A stretch of DNA of 64,000 nt from Boothiomyces macroporosus (taxonomy: Eukaryota; Chytridiomycota; Chytridiomycetes; Rhizophydiales; Terramycetaceae): the NCBI GenBank assembly GCA_027604185.1, contig JADGKB010000025.1, positions 79,643 to 143,642 of the forward strand, in the 5' to 3' direction. The notes under the pieces are model-generated. The model was given only the letters and a program-made list of their open reading frames with translations, was not told where the DNA came from and did not search any database. The translations under genes and the position numbers were made by a program. Positions 33,647 through 45,261 of the stretch are shown here, one piece after another; within the stretch, counting starts at the first letter, position 1; each line of letters begins with the position of its first letter.

Positions 33647-35411
33647 ATGAATCCCAACGTTATTGTAATGAGTAGGAATTTTTTAACGTAGATACAAACA
33701 TGGAAAGACAAAGCGGTCACAAAGCGCAGCTTTCCAACATCCAAGCCGCAAAAGTAACTCTTCTCTAACCAAGACTATTGCAGATATTATCAGATCTTGT
33801 CTTGGTCCACGAGCAATGTTGAAAATGTTGCTTGATCCTATGGGTGGCATCGTCTTGACCAACGACGGAAATGCCATTTTAAGAGAATGTGAGGTTGCGC
33901 ACCCTGCCGCCAAATCAATGATTGAATTGTCAAGAACCCAAGACGAAGAAGTAGGAGACGGAACCACTTCAGTTATTATTCTCGGTAATCTTGATTTCAT
34001 TGTAGCCGGTGAAGTTTTGGCTAGCTCGTTGCCTTTCCTTGATCGCCATATTCACCCAACGATTATTATTTCTTCATTCAAAAAAGCACTTGAAGACGGT
34101 TTGCAAATTTTGAAAAACATCTCTGTTCCTATTAATATTAACGAAAAATCTGAAATGATCAAGTTGATCAAGGCTTCTATTGGTACCAAAATGGTATCTG
34201 CATGGAGTGATCTCATGTGCGGTCTAGCTTACGATGCTGTAAAGACTGTCGTATTGGAAAAGAATGGCAAGAAGGAAATTGATATCAAAAGATATGCACG
34301 TGTCGAAAAGGTAAGCCAGATCATAGATCTATCAACAGAACAGGTTAACAATAGATTCCAGGAGGTACTGTTGAAGAATGTAAAGTGCTTGATGGAATTA
34401 TGATCAACAAGGATGTCACTCACCCTAAAATGAGAAGAAGAATTGTAAATCCTAGAATTGTTTTATTAGACTGCCCACTTGAATACAAAAAGGGAGAATC
34501 CCAAACCAATGTAGAAGTTACTGATGAATCCCACTGGGCCCGTTTGTTGGAAATTGAAGAAGAACAAGTCAAGCAATTGTGTGATGATATTATCAGAGTA
34601 AAACCAGACTTGGTATTCACTGAAAAGGGTGTGTCGGATATTGCGCAGCATTACTTGATGAAAGCAAACATTACTGCTATCAGACGTACCAAGAAGATGG
34701 ACAACTTCCGTATTGCTAGAGCAACTGGCGCAACCATTGTCAACAGACCTGAAGAATTAAAAGAATCAGATGTCGGCACTGAGTGTGGATTATTCGAAAT
34801 TAAAAAAATCGGAGATGAATACTTTACTTATTTGGTTGAATGCAAGAACCCAAAAAGCTGTACCATTCTTTTGCGTGGTCCAAGTAAAGACATTCTCCAA
34901 GAAATCGATAGAAACTTGCAAGATGCTATGGCAGTCGCACGTAACGTTTTGTTTGAACCATTGTTATGCCCAGGTAACTATAATTAACAAAGGTGGTGGT
35001 GCTAGTGAAATGGCTGTTTCTGCTGGTTTGATTGAAAAGGCAAAGACTTTGGAAGGCGTGAGCCCATTGCTTTACAAAGCAGTAGCCAACTCTTTACAAG
35101 TAATTCCACGTACCTTGGTCCAAAACTGTGGTGGAAATGCAATCAAGACATTGACTGAATTGCGTGCCAAACATGCAGCAAAAGAAACCTCTTGGGGAAT
35201 TGACGGCACTACTGGCAAAATTGTTGACATGCACTCCTATGGAGTGTGGGAGCCTTACGCTGTAAAATCCCAAACATTGAAGACTGCTATTGAAAGTGCT
35301 TGTTTATTACTTCGCGTTGATGATATTGTAAGTGGTGTTAGCAAGAAAGGAGCTCCAGGACCTAGCGCTCAACAACAAATTGAACAAAATGAAATGATGG
35401 CTGAACAATAA
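33647..35411 (+). CDS. CCT3: CCT/TRiC chaperonin subunit gamma
   Basis: CCT3 is one of eight subunits of the cytosolic chaperonin that folds actin and tubulin. The spliced protein is 546 aa, the family length. It shows the gamma-specific start VIVMNTNMERQSGHKAQ, LLDPMGGI, the ATPase motif GDGTTSVI, MINKDVTHPKMRR and GGGASEMAV. Introns: 33672-33691 (20 nt), 33754-33773 (20), 33985-34005 (21), 34311-34354 (44), 34974-34992 (19). The 33985 intron is in frame and stop-free, so it is seen only by comparison: it would insert seven residues before AGEVLA. Removal gives 547 codons. An exon of only 25 nt starts the gene. Confidence 0.96.
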
Positions 35412-35817
35412 TTACGCTCTTTTTAATAAAGTCTTTTTTGATGAATTTCCTCTGATCATCATTACTTTTTACATTGTCCATCGATAACACTGTGATGTAA
35501 TCCAAAATTGAGTGAAAGGAGACATTCAGGAAAATGAGACTAGCAATAGATAGATACATGTAGAATAGTGTGTTTATTCACAGTAAACTAACAACCCTTT
35601 ACACATGTTTTGATTCCACAATCCTAATTTTTCTTTGGTGAGGATATATTGGCAAGACATACGGACTCAAACACTTACATGGAAATGGCCAGTAATATCT
35701 GGTACGACCCTCCACTATAATTATCTAATTTTTCCGACGGAAATTATTTTACACTAATTATCTTACCCTTTGAAGAGCAGTTTATCTTTGAAATTACATC
35801 ATTTCATTCTTTGCGCG
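35412..35817. other. Intergenic region between CCT3 and the membrane-protein tandem
   Basis: About 0.4 kb. It holds the CCT3 3' end (TTTAATAAAG about 20 nt after the stop) and the upstream region of the first membrane-protein copy. No gene or repeat is seen. Confidence 0.5.
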
Positions 35818-38115
35818 ATGACAGACAACTCCAAAGGTGAAATAGTTGATAAAGAGGTTCAAGACCGACCTCAATCGCTCAGTGACTCAAATTCAAAACC
35901 GTTGGATCCAATTAGTAAAATTCTCGAAAGTAGACCTCGTCCAAATGTATTCAAAGCTAATCTAGAACGCGATCGACCCGCTTCCCAAACTAAACGACAG
36001 AATGACAGTACATGGCTCATTTGTAACTCACTAATTAAACTAGAATGAGCGCGTAGAATCCTTACCATCAATTCTGAAAAAGTCAAACTCTGCTCAAGTG
36101 CTTGAGAAACCAGCACATCACAAATCAAAAACTACAATCAATTTACCCTTCACGAGTTCTGTAAAATCGAAAAAGATTAGGCCGTATGATGACGAAGAAG
36201 AGGTAGTTGATATGCATGACAATGAACCAACAGCGAAAAACAAGAATGAGGATGGTAACCATGAGTACCCAGAAAAGCCTTCTTATTCTAGGAAAGGCTC
36301 TGGAATATTTGGAAAAAGAAAAAGCGATGATAATATTTCGAGCCATTCATCAATCAACTCACAGGGCAAACTGCTGAAAACACTGTACAGCCAGCTCATT
36401 AAAATTTATGAAAGCACTTTTTTCAGGCGGATTAGATTCTACTTTCACTCCATCACTTCGTCCCTCCTGTTTAATTTGACGGTATTCTTTATTCTGGTCC
36501 TGTTTGTCATCATCTCTACTTTTATCGTTCCTGGATTGACCCTACCAAGTTTTTCATTCTACAACGGTATATGCTGATTGATCTTAGTGTATCACATTGC
36601 TTTTACATTGGCTGGTCATATGCTTTTTGTTTCTACAAACAGTATACTCGAAGTGATTCATAAATGGATATTGGCCAGTCAACTAGCTTCACATGGGTGT
36701 ACATTGAATGCCTTGGCCAGCGGTGTGCTATCTTCTGCTGCTCCTGGGTACCAAATTAGAACATGCATAAAGTTCATTGGCTTTGCTGTGCCTGTACTAA
36801 TTTCTGTTACCGCATATTTCTTTGAGTGGACAGAATTATCATCGGTAGTTTCTACTGATGCCTGCATCCCAGCTACGTATCCCAACCCTTCTAATATCGT
36901 TCCGGATATTGGCAATTTCTTACAAGGAGACACAGATCTGGCACTAATCTATTCTTATGGTATTCCATTGGAAGACGGAATTGTTGGGGGATGGAGTGCA
37001 TGGCCATTAATTAACCCTTATAGCCAATTTTCATTAGAAGGCAACGGTGTAGGATACGCGATTGGGGTAGAATGTTTTCAAGCGTACGCTGCTCCAGCCG
37101 CTTCGGAAGGAACTACTTTTTATTTGACTAGTAGCACCCAATACCAAAATTCAATTTATGGTACTTTGAAAGTATACCTGCCCCACGGCAGCATGATCTT
37201 GGACACTACAAATATTGATGATGTGAATGGGTATATGCAGGAATGTACGTTTAACATCCAATTCTTTGAAGCCAATACTGTAAATTCATTTCAGTCTGAC
37301 GAGTGGCAAATGGTTGCTGTACAGAACATCTTGTCAGTTACTGTCGGAAACGCAACGGTTACCTTGAATGATAACAAGAATAGATATGTGAGAGAATTCC
37401 TCCAGTATGGAAACAGTAATCTATTGATTGATAGTAGCGGACAAATGGAACTTGGCAAATTACTATCACCCTATCATTGATATGATATTCAACTCCACCA
37501 CGTATTATTCCAGCCAGGGAGCAAGCTTTTGCAATATCCTCCAATGGGCTACTTTACCTGATGGCTTTTATCACGATAGCATCATGTGGAAGGGAGTTGC
37601 TGCTGCGCTTGGAACTGCAGGTATACAACTATTAAACGATAGCACATTACCTTGTTTTGCAGTACGATTCTACACAAACAGCTACATGTGAATATTTTGC
37701 ATTTCACGGTGCTGGATATTTGTATGGCCATCCTACTCTTATAACAACTGTCCAAGCTGTCGTAATCATACTTGGTGCCAGTGTCTTGCTGCATATCTGG
37801 TGGATATACTTGATCTTTGGGCTGGATACAGCAACATCGATGGCCAGCCATACTTTGAATTCAAACGTTCGATTTGCTCATGATATTCACAAACACGGAG
37901 AAAAAATATTTGCTGGTTCTGTTTCTACTTTGGAAACATTTGACGAAGACTTGTTGAAAAAGATTGGAGAAAACAAAGTATACTATGGAACAACATTTGA
38001 GTCAATGAATGATGAAGTTCCCCAGCTCTTATTGGGCCCAAAGAAGCAAATTATAACCATTAAAAAGCTCCTGCAGAGGAGGAAGGCTGCTCAAATTTCG
38101 CCCACCGATGACTGA
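35818..38115 (+). CDS. Unrecognised multi-pass membrane protein, tandem copy 1
   Basis: I do not recognise this family. The spliced protein is 731 aa. It has a hydrophilic Ser/Lys-rich N-terminal region with SSHSSINSQGK, a strong membrane segment (about residues 202-228), a second hydrophobic segment (about 299-318), a large presumably extracellular domain rich in Gly, Tyr and Trp (FLQGDTDLALIYSYGIPLED, GGWSAWPLINP), a C-terminal membrane segment (about 605-632) and a basic tail. Introns: 35947-35965 (19 nt), 36023-36043 (21), 36567-36587 (21), 37416-37434 (19), 37621-37642 (22); removal gives 732 codons. The next gene is a full paralogue and shares the last three intron positions. Surface receptor, transporter or structural roles are all possible. 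Confidence 0.8.
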
Positions 38116-38633
38116 GAAAAGTAATATGCTCTAGTGTAATTAATAAACCACGTTGTATTATTTTCAAAGAAAACATTATTGATCCGTTGCGAATGCTTCC
38201 ACCCATCAACGAACAAACGTAATATTTCATGTATAGAGTAAAAACTGCCTTAATCGAATACCACACCCATTCAAGGTAATTCTAGATTTTCATACTGAAC
38301 ATATGACCATTCTGAAGGAGCTATATTTGATCAGGGAATCTTTCAGGATAGAGATACTGCAAGATCTGCAATTGGTCAAAGTTCAGTGTAGGTCTAAAAA
38401 CATGCTTGAAAGAGAAAGCGAAGTTAAAAGTAATATTGAAAGCTTGGAAATACGCTCATCAACAGTGCGAGGAAATGCTCATTTCGCTAGATTGTAAACA
38501 AAGGAAAAGTTCCAATGAATTACTTCAACACCAATGAAAATGAATTGCATTTGACCTGGTGTCTCGCTTTCAGGATTTGGTTTCCATCATCATCATTATT
38601 ATTACCTAATTTACACGTAAATTGATTTTTCAA
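38116..38633. other. Intergenic region between the tandem membrane-protein genes
   Basis: About 0.5 kb. AATAAA lies about 25 nt after the upstream stop. A CAT/ATT-rich microsatellite-like run lies at about 38586-38602, ahead of the downstream ATG. A 64-codon frame at 38303-38497 has no supporting features. Confidence 0.45.
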
Positions 38634-40872
38634 ATGAGTAGTAGACAATTAATCAATGCTTACCCAATTACAGAAGAACAAATCAATTCCGCTAATGTCG
38701 AGTTATTGCAAGAAGGGAATTCGAATCCGGATGCGAATAGTGCGAAACTGAATAGTGTTGATCAAATGGGAAGCGAGCCATCTATTCAATCGGACATAAT
38801 CCCTCAGTTCAAGAAATTTAGCTCCAATCCGTCAATATTGAAAAAGACAAACTCCGCATCGGGGTCTGACAAATACGGGAGTCAGCGACTGGGAGATACG
38901 AAAAAATCAACGCTATTCAATTTTGGAGATTCCAATCTAATAACTACGGCAGTTGACGATGAGGATGAAGATGAACATAGTAGCGTCGATATTCAGTTTA
39001 ATTCACACAAAACGACAAGTCCAGCGGATTCACGGAAACCCGAACGCAGGGTTAGCAGCATCAGTTTTGATTTCGTTGGAAAAAGCACCGATAATGTATC
39101 CATGCATTCCTCTATAAATTCACAAGGTAAATTTATCAAAAATGTGTACAAAGAAATAATGCGGGTATACGAGAGCTCTCTCGTAAGAAAGATTCGCTTC
39201 TATCTGAAATCCATATCCTTTTCATTGATAGTGAACTTGGTTTTATTCTGTATTCTCGTGCTATTTATCTCTTTGTCGATTTTACTCGTTCCTGGCTACA
39301 CGCTCCCGAGTTTTTCATATTACAATGGTAAACCCTACTAATACAGTGTACCATATTGCGTTTAACTTGTCAGGGCATATGCTCTATGTTGTAACGAATA
39401 GCACGTTAAGCGTTTTACATAAATGGATAATTGCCAGTCAATTATCATCGCATGGAACTCAACTTCAAAGTATATCTTCAAGTGCCGTGTCTTCTTCAGT
39501 TCCCGGGTATCGAGTTCGGCTTATTTTGAAATTACTTGGCTTAGTGGTGCCTATTATAGTTACTGTCACGGCATACTTTTTTCAGTGGACAAACTTGTCC
39601 TCTGTAGTCAGTACCGATGCTTGTATACCCGCAACCTACCCTAGCCCATCAAATGTTATTGGCAATTTCGGTAATTTTCTACAAGGGGATACTGATTTTG
39701 CTTTGGTGTATTCCTATGGTATTCCACTAGAGGACGGGGTTATTGGGGGTTGGAGTGCTTGGCCATTGATTAATCCGTTCAGTGAATTTACTTTAAAAGG
39801 TAATGGCGTGGGATATGTGGTTGGATCGCAGTGCTTCCCAGCATATTCTGCGACTATTTCTTCTCCTGCAACAACCTTTCAATTAAGCGGCTTATCTCAA
39901 TTCGAGAATTCCGTTTACGGCAGTGTAAAGGTTCAAACTCCAAAGGGAAGTATGATTTTGGACGATTCCAATATCGATGACATTCATGGATATATTCAGG
40001 AATGCACGTTCAACATACAATTTTTTGAAGCTGAAACTATAACTTCATTTCAATCTGATCTGTGGGAGATGGTCGCTGTCAAGAACGTTGTATCTGTTAC
40101 AGTTGGAGGCTCAACCATTACAACAGACACGAATAAAAATCGATATACGAGGGAATTTGTACGATACACCAATAGTAGTTTCATTACTAATCACAGCCGA
40201 CAAATGGAACCTGGCTTCGTTTTACTTTCCGTTGGTGAATTTAATGCTCAACTCTACGATGTACTATTCGAGCCAAGGGGCAAATTTCTGTAATATTTTA
40301 CAATGGGCTACTCTGCCGGATGGGTACTACCATGACAATATAATGTGGAAAGGAATATCAGCCGCCTTGGCTTCTGCAGGTAAATTATATTAATGGAAGC
40401 GCACTATTTAGTCCTGCAGTATGACCCAACCCAAACTTCATCTTGCAATTACTATGCCAAGCATGGTGCTGGATACTTGTCCTCTGATGCCAAGCTCGTG
40501 ATACTAGTGCAGGTATTAGCTGCGATACTTGGGGTAGGTGTCTTGTTGCATGTTTGGTGGATCTATCTTATTCATGGACTGGACATAAGTGCATCTATTG
40601 CCAGCCACACATTGCACTCAAATGTCCGTTTCGCTCATGATAGCTATAGAAATGGAGAGCAGCTGTTTGCTGGCTCTGTTTCCACGATGGACACTTTTGA
40701 CGAAGATATACTAAAAAGGGTTGGCGGGAACAAAGTCTTTTATGGCACAAAGTTTGAGTCAATGAATGATGAAGCTCCACAACTGATGTTGGGCCCAAAG
40801 AAATCCCTCATCTCTGTTAAAAAGCTGATGCGGAGAAGAAGGACAGCTGTGGGCGACATTGAGAAAGAATAA
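38634..40872 (+). CDS. Unrecognised multi-pass membrane protein, tandem copy 2
   Basis: Paralogue of the gene at 35818. The spliced protein is 725 aa with the same architecture: Ser-rich acidic N-terminal region with MHSSINSQGK, membrane segments at about 196-222 and 294-313, the large domain (FLQGDTDFALVYSYGIPLED, GGWSAWPLINP), a C-terminal membrane segment (about 602-626) and a basic tail (LMRRRRTA). Introns 39328-39346 (19 nt), 40175-40196 (22) and 40380-40399 (20) fall at the same codons and phases as the last three of copy 1, although intron sequences and lengths differ. Copy 2 has none of the two N-terminal introns. Removal gives 726 codons. The N-terminal regions are much less alike than the membrane and outer domains. 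Confidence 0.8.
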
Positions 40873-41112
40873 AATTTTCGTCTGTATTACTGTTCAAGAT
40901 GCGGACCAGCAAATGCCTTCATCAATCATAAGAGAGCGAAAATAGTAGCGATTCACTTTGTTAAAGTCCCCAAGCTTGCTTGTCTCCCAGTGTGAAAACA
41001 CAGTTAAAAACCTATCGCTATAGACCAAGAACCAAGATATGCAAAGGCGGAATCACCTGTGCAAGCAGGTCGCTTTCGGTCCTTTGAGAGATGAGAAATT
41101 TTCCCAACCAAA

Positions 41113-42671
41113 ATGAACATCGTCAAAAGGTACATGTCTACCTTTAAAAAGATCACAGAGGCGGACATTACTCATTTCAAATCAATCCTAAACGACTCTG
41201 TCATTACTTCAGACTTGGAATTGTACAACAATGACTGGATGAACAAGTACAAGGGAAACTCATCTGTTGTCTTGAGACCCAAAACGACGGAGCAAGTGTC
41301 GCAAGTCATGAAATATTGTTTCAAAGAAAACATCGCTGTTGTTCCGCAAGGAGGAAATACTGGGTAATATTGACTAATTCAGTCTTGTTGGAGGAAGCGT
41401 GCCTGTTAATGATGAAGTTATTTTGTCTACTCAGCTAATGAACAACATTAGGGACTTTGACCATGTATCAGGAATCTTGAATGCGGATGCCGGGTGTATT
41501 TTGGAGACTTTGGATAACTGGCTGCAAGAAAGAGGTTACATTATGCCTCTCGGTATCTATTATTAACATTAGATTTGGGAGCAAAAGGAAGTTGCCACAT
41601 TGGTGGAAATGTAGCTACAAATGCGGGTGGTATTAGATTGTTGCGGTATGGATCATTACACGGAACAGTTTTGTCCTTGGAAGTTGTATTGCCTGATGGA
41701 ACAATTATGCAACTAGGGAAGCCATTAAGAAAAGACAACACTGGGTACGATTTGAAACAGCTGTTTATTGGATCAGAAGGAACCTTGGGTATCATAACTG
41801 GAGTTTCTATTTTGACTCCACCTAAACCGCAATCCGTTACTGTAGCATTGTTTGGATTGGACTCTTATGAAAAAGTACTGGAAGCCTTTAAAGCATCAAA
41901 GAAGAACTTGGGTGAAATCATGAGTGCTTTTGAATTTTTTGATCAGCCATCTCTCGATTTGGTAAAGAAGCACTTGGGACTAAGGTAAGGTGTCTATTCT
42001 CTTTGAATAGCTCAATTAAGCAAAGCAGTGCTAACGATAGAGATCCATTTGAAGGGCAATCACCTTTCTATTGCTTGATTGAAACCCAAGGGATGAATAA
42101 GGAACATGATGATCAAAAAATAGAAAAGCTAATTGAAAATCTAATGGAAAACGAAATCGTTAGTGATGGTGTATTGGCAATGGATCAATCCCAGCAGACT
42201 CACTTTTGGAAAATAAGGTAAAATAAACTAAAAGGAAGAGAAGGTATTCCTGAAGCGTGTGCAAAAGAAGGAGGAATGTACAAGTATGACTTGAGTGTAC
42301 CAGTATCTCAATTGTACGAAGTGGTGCTGAACATGCGTCAGCATTTACGAGAAAAGGGCTTATACCATCCAGAAAAAGAAGCACCGATTACAAATGTAGT
42401 CGGTTTTGGTCATGTAGGTGATGGTAACTTGCATTTGAATATTCTTTCTACGGGAAGAACTAAAGAACTCGAAGAAGCCATTGAACCATACGTATATGAA
42501 CTTACACGCTCTTACGAAGGAAGCATTAGTGCTGAACACGGCCTTGGACTAATGAAAGCTCCTTACTTGGAATACAGCAAAGATATTGAATTCATCAATT
42601 ACATGAAAATGATAAAGAAAGTGTTTGATCCAAAAGGAATCTTAAATCCATACAAGTACTTGCCTCAATAA
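41113..42671 (+). CDS. D-2-hydroxyglutarate dehydrogenase-like FAD enzyme (D-lactate dehydrogenase family)
   Basis: A mitochondrial-type FAD-linked 2-hydroxy acid dehydrogenase. The spliced protein is 490 aa with a short basic N-terminus ([13 protein letters not shown]) suited to mitochondrial import. FAD-domain motifs are [21 protein letters not shown] and [14 protein letters not shown]; the C-terminal domain has GHVGDGNLH and [10 protein letters not shown], the metal-ligand and substrate-site regions of D2HGDH/Dld2-type enzymes. Introns: 41364-41382 (19 nt), 41553-41572 (20), 41985-42010 (26), 42218-42238 (21); removal gives 491 codons. The closest functional name is D-2-hydroxyglutarate dehydrogenase; D-lactate dehydrogenase is the alternative. 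Confidence 0.9.
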
Positions 42672-42981
42672 ACCTATTCATACAGTGTTGACTTTCTGGG
42701 TTGAATAACGATGACGATGTTGGCGTCGTGGGCTGTTTCAAAAACAAAGCCCAGATTAAACCTCCAAACTTTTCTTTCCATGAATCCCTATCGCAGCGAA
42801 TAAAAGAAACCGTAGGGTCGAAGAAGCCTTTACTTTTCCTATTCCATATACCAACCTTTTAATACCTGGTGGTCACAAATAGTCTCTTTGTCTTTTGTGA
42901 CAGTTTCCGCTTTGGGCGTGCGCCCATTGATATAAAAGCCATCCAAGCTCAAACCAAATTTGTTTCCAATAAACTATAGAC
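42672..42981. other. Intergenic region with TATA box of the downstream gene
   Basis: About 0.3 kb. AATAAA overlaps the upstream stop (CAATAAACC). TATAAAAG is at 42931-42938. Nothing else is recognised. Confidence 0.5.
42931..42938 (+). promoter_or_regulatory. TATA box of the GPI-anchored Cys-rich protein gene
   Basis: TATAAAAG stands 43 bp before the ATG at 42982. It is a perfect TATA match in an otherwise ordinary upstream region. Confidence 0.5.
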
Positions 42982-43467
42982 ATGTTCAAAGTTATCCTCA
43001 CACTCCTCACATTCACAGCGGCACAAGACTCCAATGCTAAACCACCAGCAGCTTGTGCATCACAATGCAACTCTGTTTCATTCACCTCATGTAAACAATC
43101 GTCAACCCCAAAGAGCAATGCAGACTGGACCACGGCAGCAAACAACATGGCATCATGCGTTTGCCCAATTGTTGTCAAGGCTCAAGACTGCACCAACTGC
43201 TTGATTTCCAGCACTCCAGCTGCTGCAACCTACTTGGTAAAATTACAAAGAGATTGCGCTAACGGAGTTGCAGCTCAAACTCTTGCTTCATTATGGAATG
43301 TTACTATTACAGCATCAGCTGCTCCAGCTGGCGGCTCAGCCAACGCTACTGGAAGCGGACCTTCCAGCGGTCTTTCAACCCCACCACCAAGCTACTCTAC
43401 TCCAGCATCTGCAATTAAGAACGCTGCTGGACTAGGGTTAATTGTAGCTGTAGCTCTCGCCTTGTAA
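42982..43467 (+). CDS. GPI-anchored cysteine-rich secreted protein (CFEM-like)
   Basis: The 161-aa product in one exon has a signal peptide (MFKVILTLLTFTAA), an N-terminal cysteine-rich domain with about nine cysteines (CASQC, TSC, SCVC, DCTNC, RDC), a Ser/Gly/Pro-rich linker and a C-terminal hydrophobic segment after NAAG typical of GPI attachment. The layout recalls fungal CFEM proteins, but the cysteine spacing does not let me assign CFEM firmly. The signal peptide starts MFK as in the two small secreted proteins at 10507 and 11365. AATAAA follows the stop within 12 nt; convergent with the F-box-like gene at 97 bp. Confidence 0.75.
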   Translation: MFKVILTLLTFTAAQDSNAKPPAACASQCNSVSFTSCKQSSTPKSNADWTTAANNMASCVCPIVVKAQDCTNCLISSTPAAATYLVKLQRDCANGVAAQTLASLWNVTITASAAPAGGSANATGSGPSSGLSTPPPSYSTPASAIKNAAGLGLIVAVALAL

Positions 43468-43564
43468 CTTCAATAAAAAGTATTAAAATATCATGAAACA
43501 ATGATTGGAGGGCATAAACAGCTCGTTTATTTGAGGCCCCTTGAAATTACTAAAAACATTAAAT

Positions 43565-45261
43565 TTACATTGGTGAAACACTGCTGTTCTTGAACCAGCT
43601 ATTGTTAGATATACAGTACGTTTTGATGCGGTTAAACACCGTGACGTCGTCCACAGCATTCTTTGGCAAATTCTCCCTGCAAGTAATTCCCCAACTCTCC
43701 AAGTCCTGAACAATAGCCTTCCCAACATCTATAAACCGCAGCACATCTGTAGGAGTCCTACTAATCTGATAGGTCCCCCCATTAATCCCGCCGCCTAACT
43801 GAATAGTACTTGATTTAGTCTTCCAATCGTCATTTAAAAGCATATCTCTGTTCAAGGCTTCAAGGAATCCTTGTAGTTCTGGCTCATGCACTTGGGTGAT
43901 TTCATCAAACGATGAACTGAATTTGCTAGTTGCTAGCCTCCTTCTTTCTTGCAACTGTTTCTTCAAATGTATAAATATTTGTAGAGCGTTTGAGGTCATG
44001 TTACGATGCAGCACTCTGCAAGCGAGTATTTTTACATGTCGGGGTCTTAGTACCATTCCCTGTTCCAAGAAATTATCTAGCAAATCGTGCAAGGTTTGGT
44101 CTGCAACGGCTCTGCTTAATGCATCATCAAAGCAGGCAACTATGTTAATATAAGGTACTAGAAAGACGATGGTGTGGACCAAAAGTATCAAGGATCCAAC
44201 TCCAAATAAAGTAAGGGCGAGATTTAAGATATGGTCTTGTGACGGGAAAGTTTGGATGTACTTTAGTATATGTGCATGTTTTACTGGGATCATCCAGCAA
44301 AGCTCGTTCAATAGCTTCATCTGAAATATTAAAGTGGTGAATAATCCTTTGGACGGCAGTGCTATCCCAACTAATATTCAATGATTCCATCCTGTTCAAG
44401 TAAGGGCCAAATAATTCATAAATTGTATCTTCAGCCAACACCTTTAGTTTGGTTTTTGATACTAGATTGGCTAGAATTGAAAAGACGATTGGTCGTGCTC
44501 CAGCGATTCCTTTCTTTATAGTTCGATCTGTCAAATTGAATCCGACATCTAGAAAGTTTTGAACGTATTTTGTAGACATGGCATGTTCAAGCACCCTATC
44601 CATCACTCCTTCTTGGAATTCAGTTATATCCAAGCCGGTATAGCGCTGTAAATCGGATATCAAGACCAAGTCTATATTTCCCAGCAAATAGAGGGATTCA
44701 GCAACAATCCTATGGCTTTGATCAAGTGTAGGGAAAAATCCAAATTTAGTAATCAGGGTTTTTAGTTTTTCAATATTTTCCTTTGAATTTGGGTTGGGCA
44801 CTCGAACAAGTCTTTCGAATTCGCGATGATCCTTATATTAGATAACTGTACATTTAATTTGAAATTGGCGAGTTCCTTGTAAGAATTAAAGGCCTGGTTT
44901 ACGAAAAACACGTAGAGAGGGGTTGATGGAGGGTTGTGCGTTTTAGATTGAAACTACGGTTAGGTATTAGTACATCTTGAACTGATAGCTGCGCAAGGAA
45001 TCTGGGAAACAGTGCACCGTTTTTCAGCATTATAGATGTGATCGTAACGTCCAAAATAGATCTATGATACGTGTACGTTTTGTATAGCGCTTGGCCCTTT
45101 CCATAATATTTTAGAAACAAGATCGCCCTGTTTGTTGAATCGGTCGACAGTTTGTTGCAGTACTTGGAAGCGATGGAGAAGATCTGGGCGGAGTCTGGTG
45201 TCAAAAAGGTAAAGATTAAACTTGATATTTCATATGGTAGCGAGTTGAAACTTGGATCCAT
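43565..45261 (-). CDS. F-box-like protein with helical repeat-like C-terminal region
   Basis: The spliced product is 545 aa (537 if an in-frame 24-nt GT..AG stretch at 44261-44284 is also spliced). The N-terminus (FNSLPYEISSLIFTFL) resembles an F-box, followed by a long helix-rich region without a motif I can name. Introns: 44954-44973 (20 nt), 44832-44851 (20), 44140-44158 (19). Each changes frame and restores a long open frame; removal gives 546 codons. An F-box would suggest a substrate adaptor of an SCF ubiquitin ligase, but only about 20 residues support this. The gene is preceded by a 1.3-kb gap. Confidence 0.65.

Noticed and set aside
36008..36056. Single 49-nt intron in membrane-protein copy 1
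   Set aside because: Two short introns (35947-35965 and 36023-36043) explain the same region, each with a branch-like CTAAT, and keep a longer open frame.
38303..38497. 64-codon frame between the tandem membrane-protein genes
   Set aside because: No supporting features and not shared with the region upstream of copy 1.
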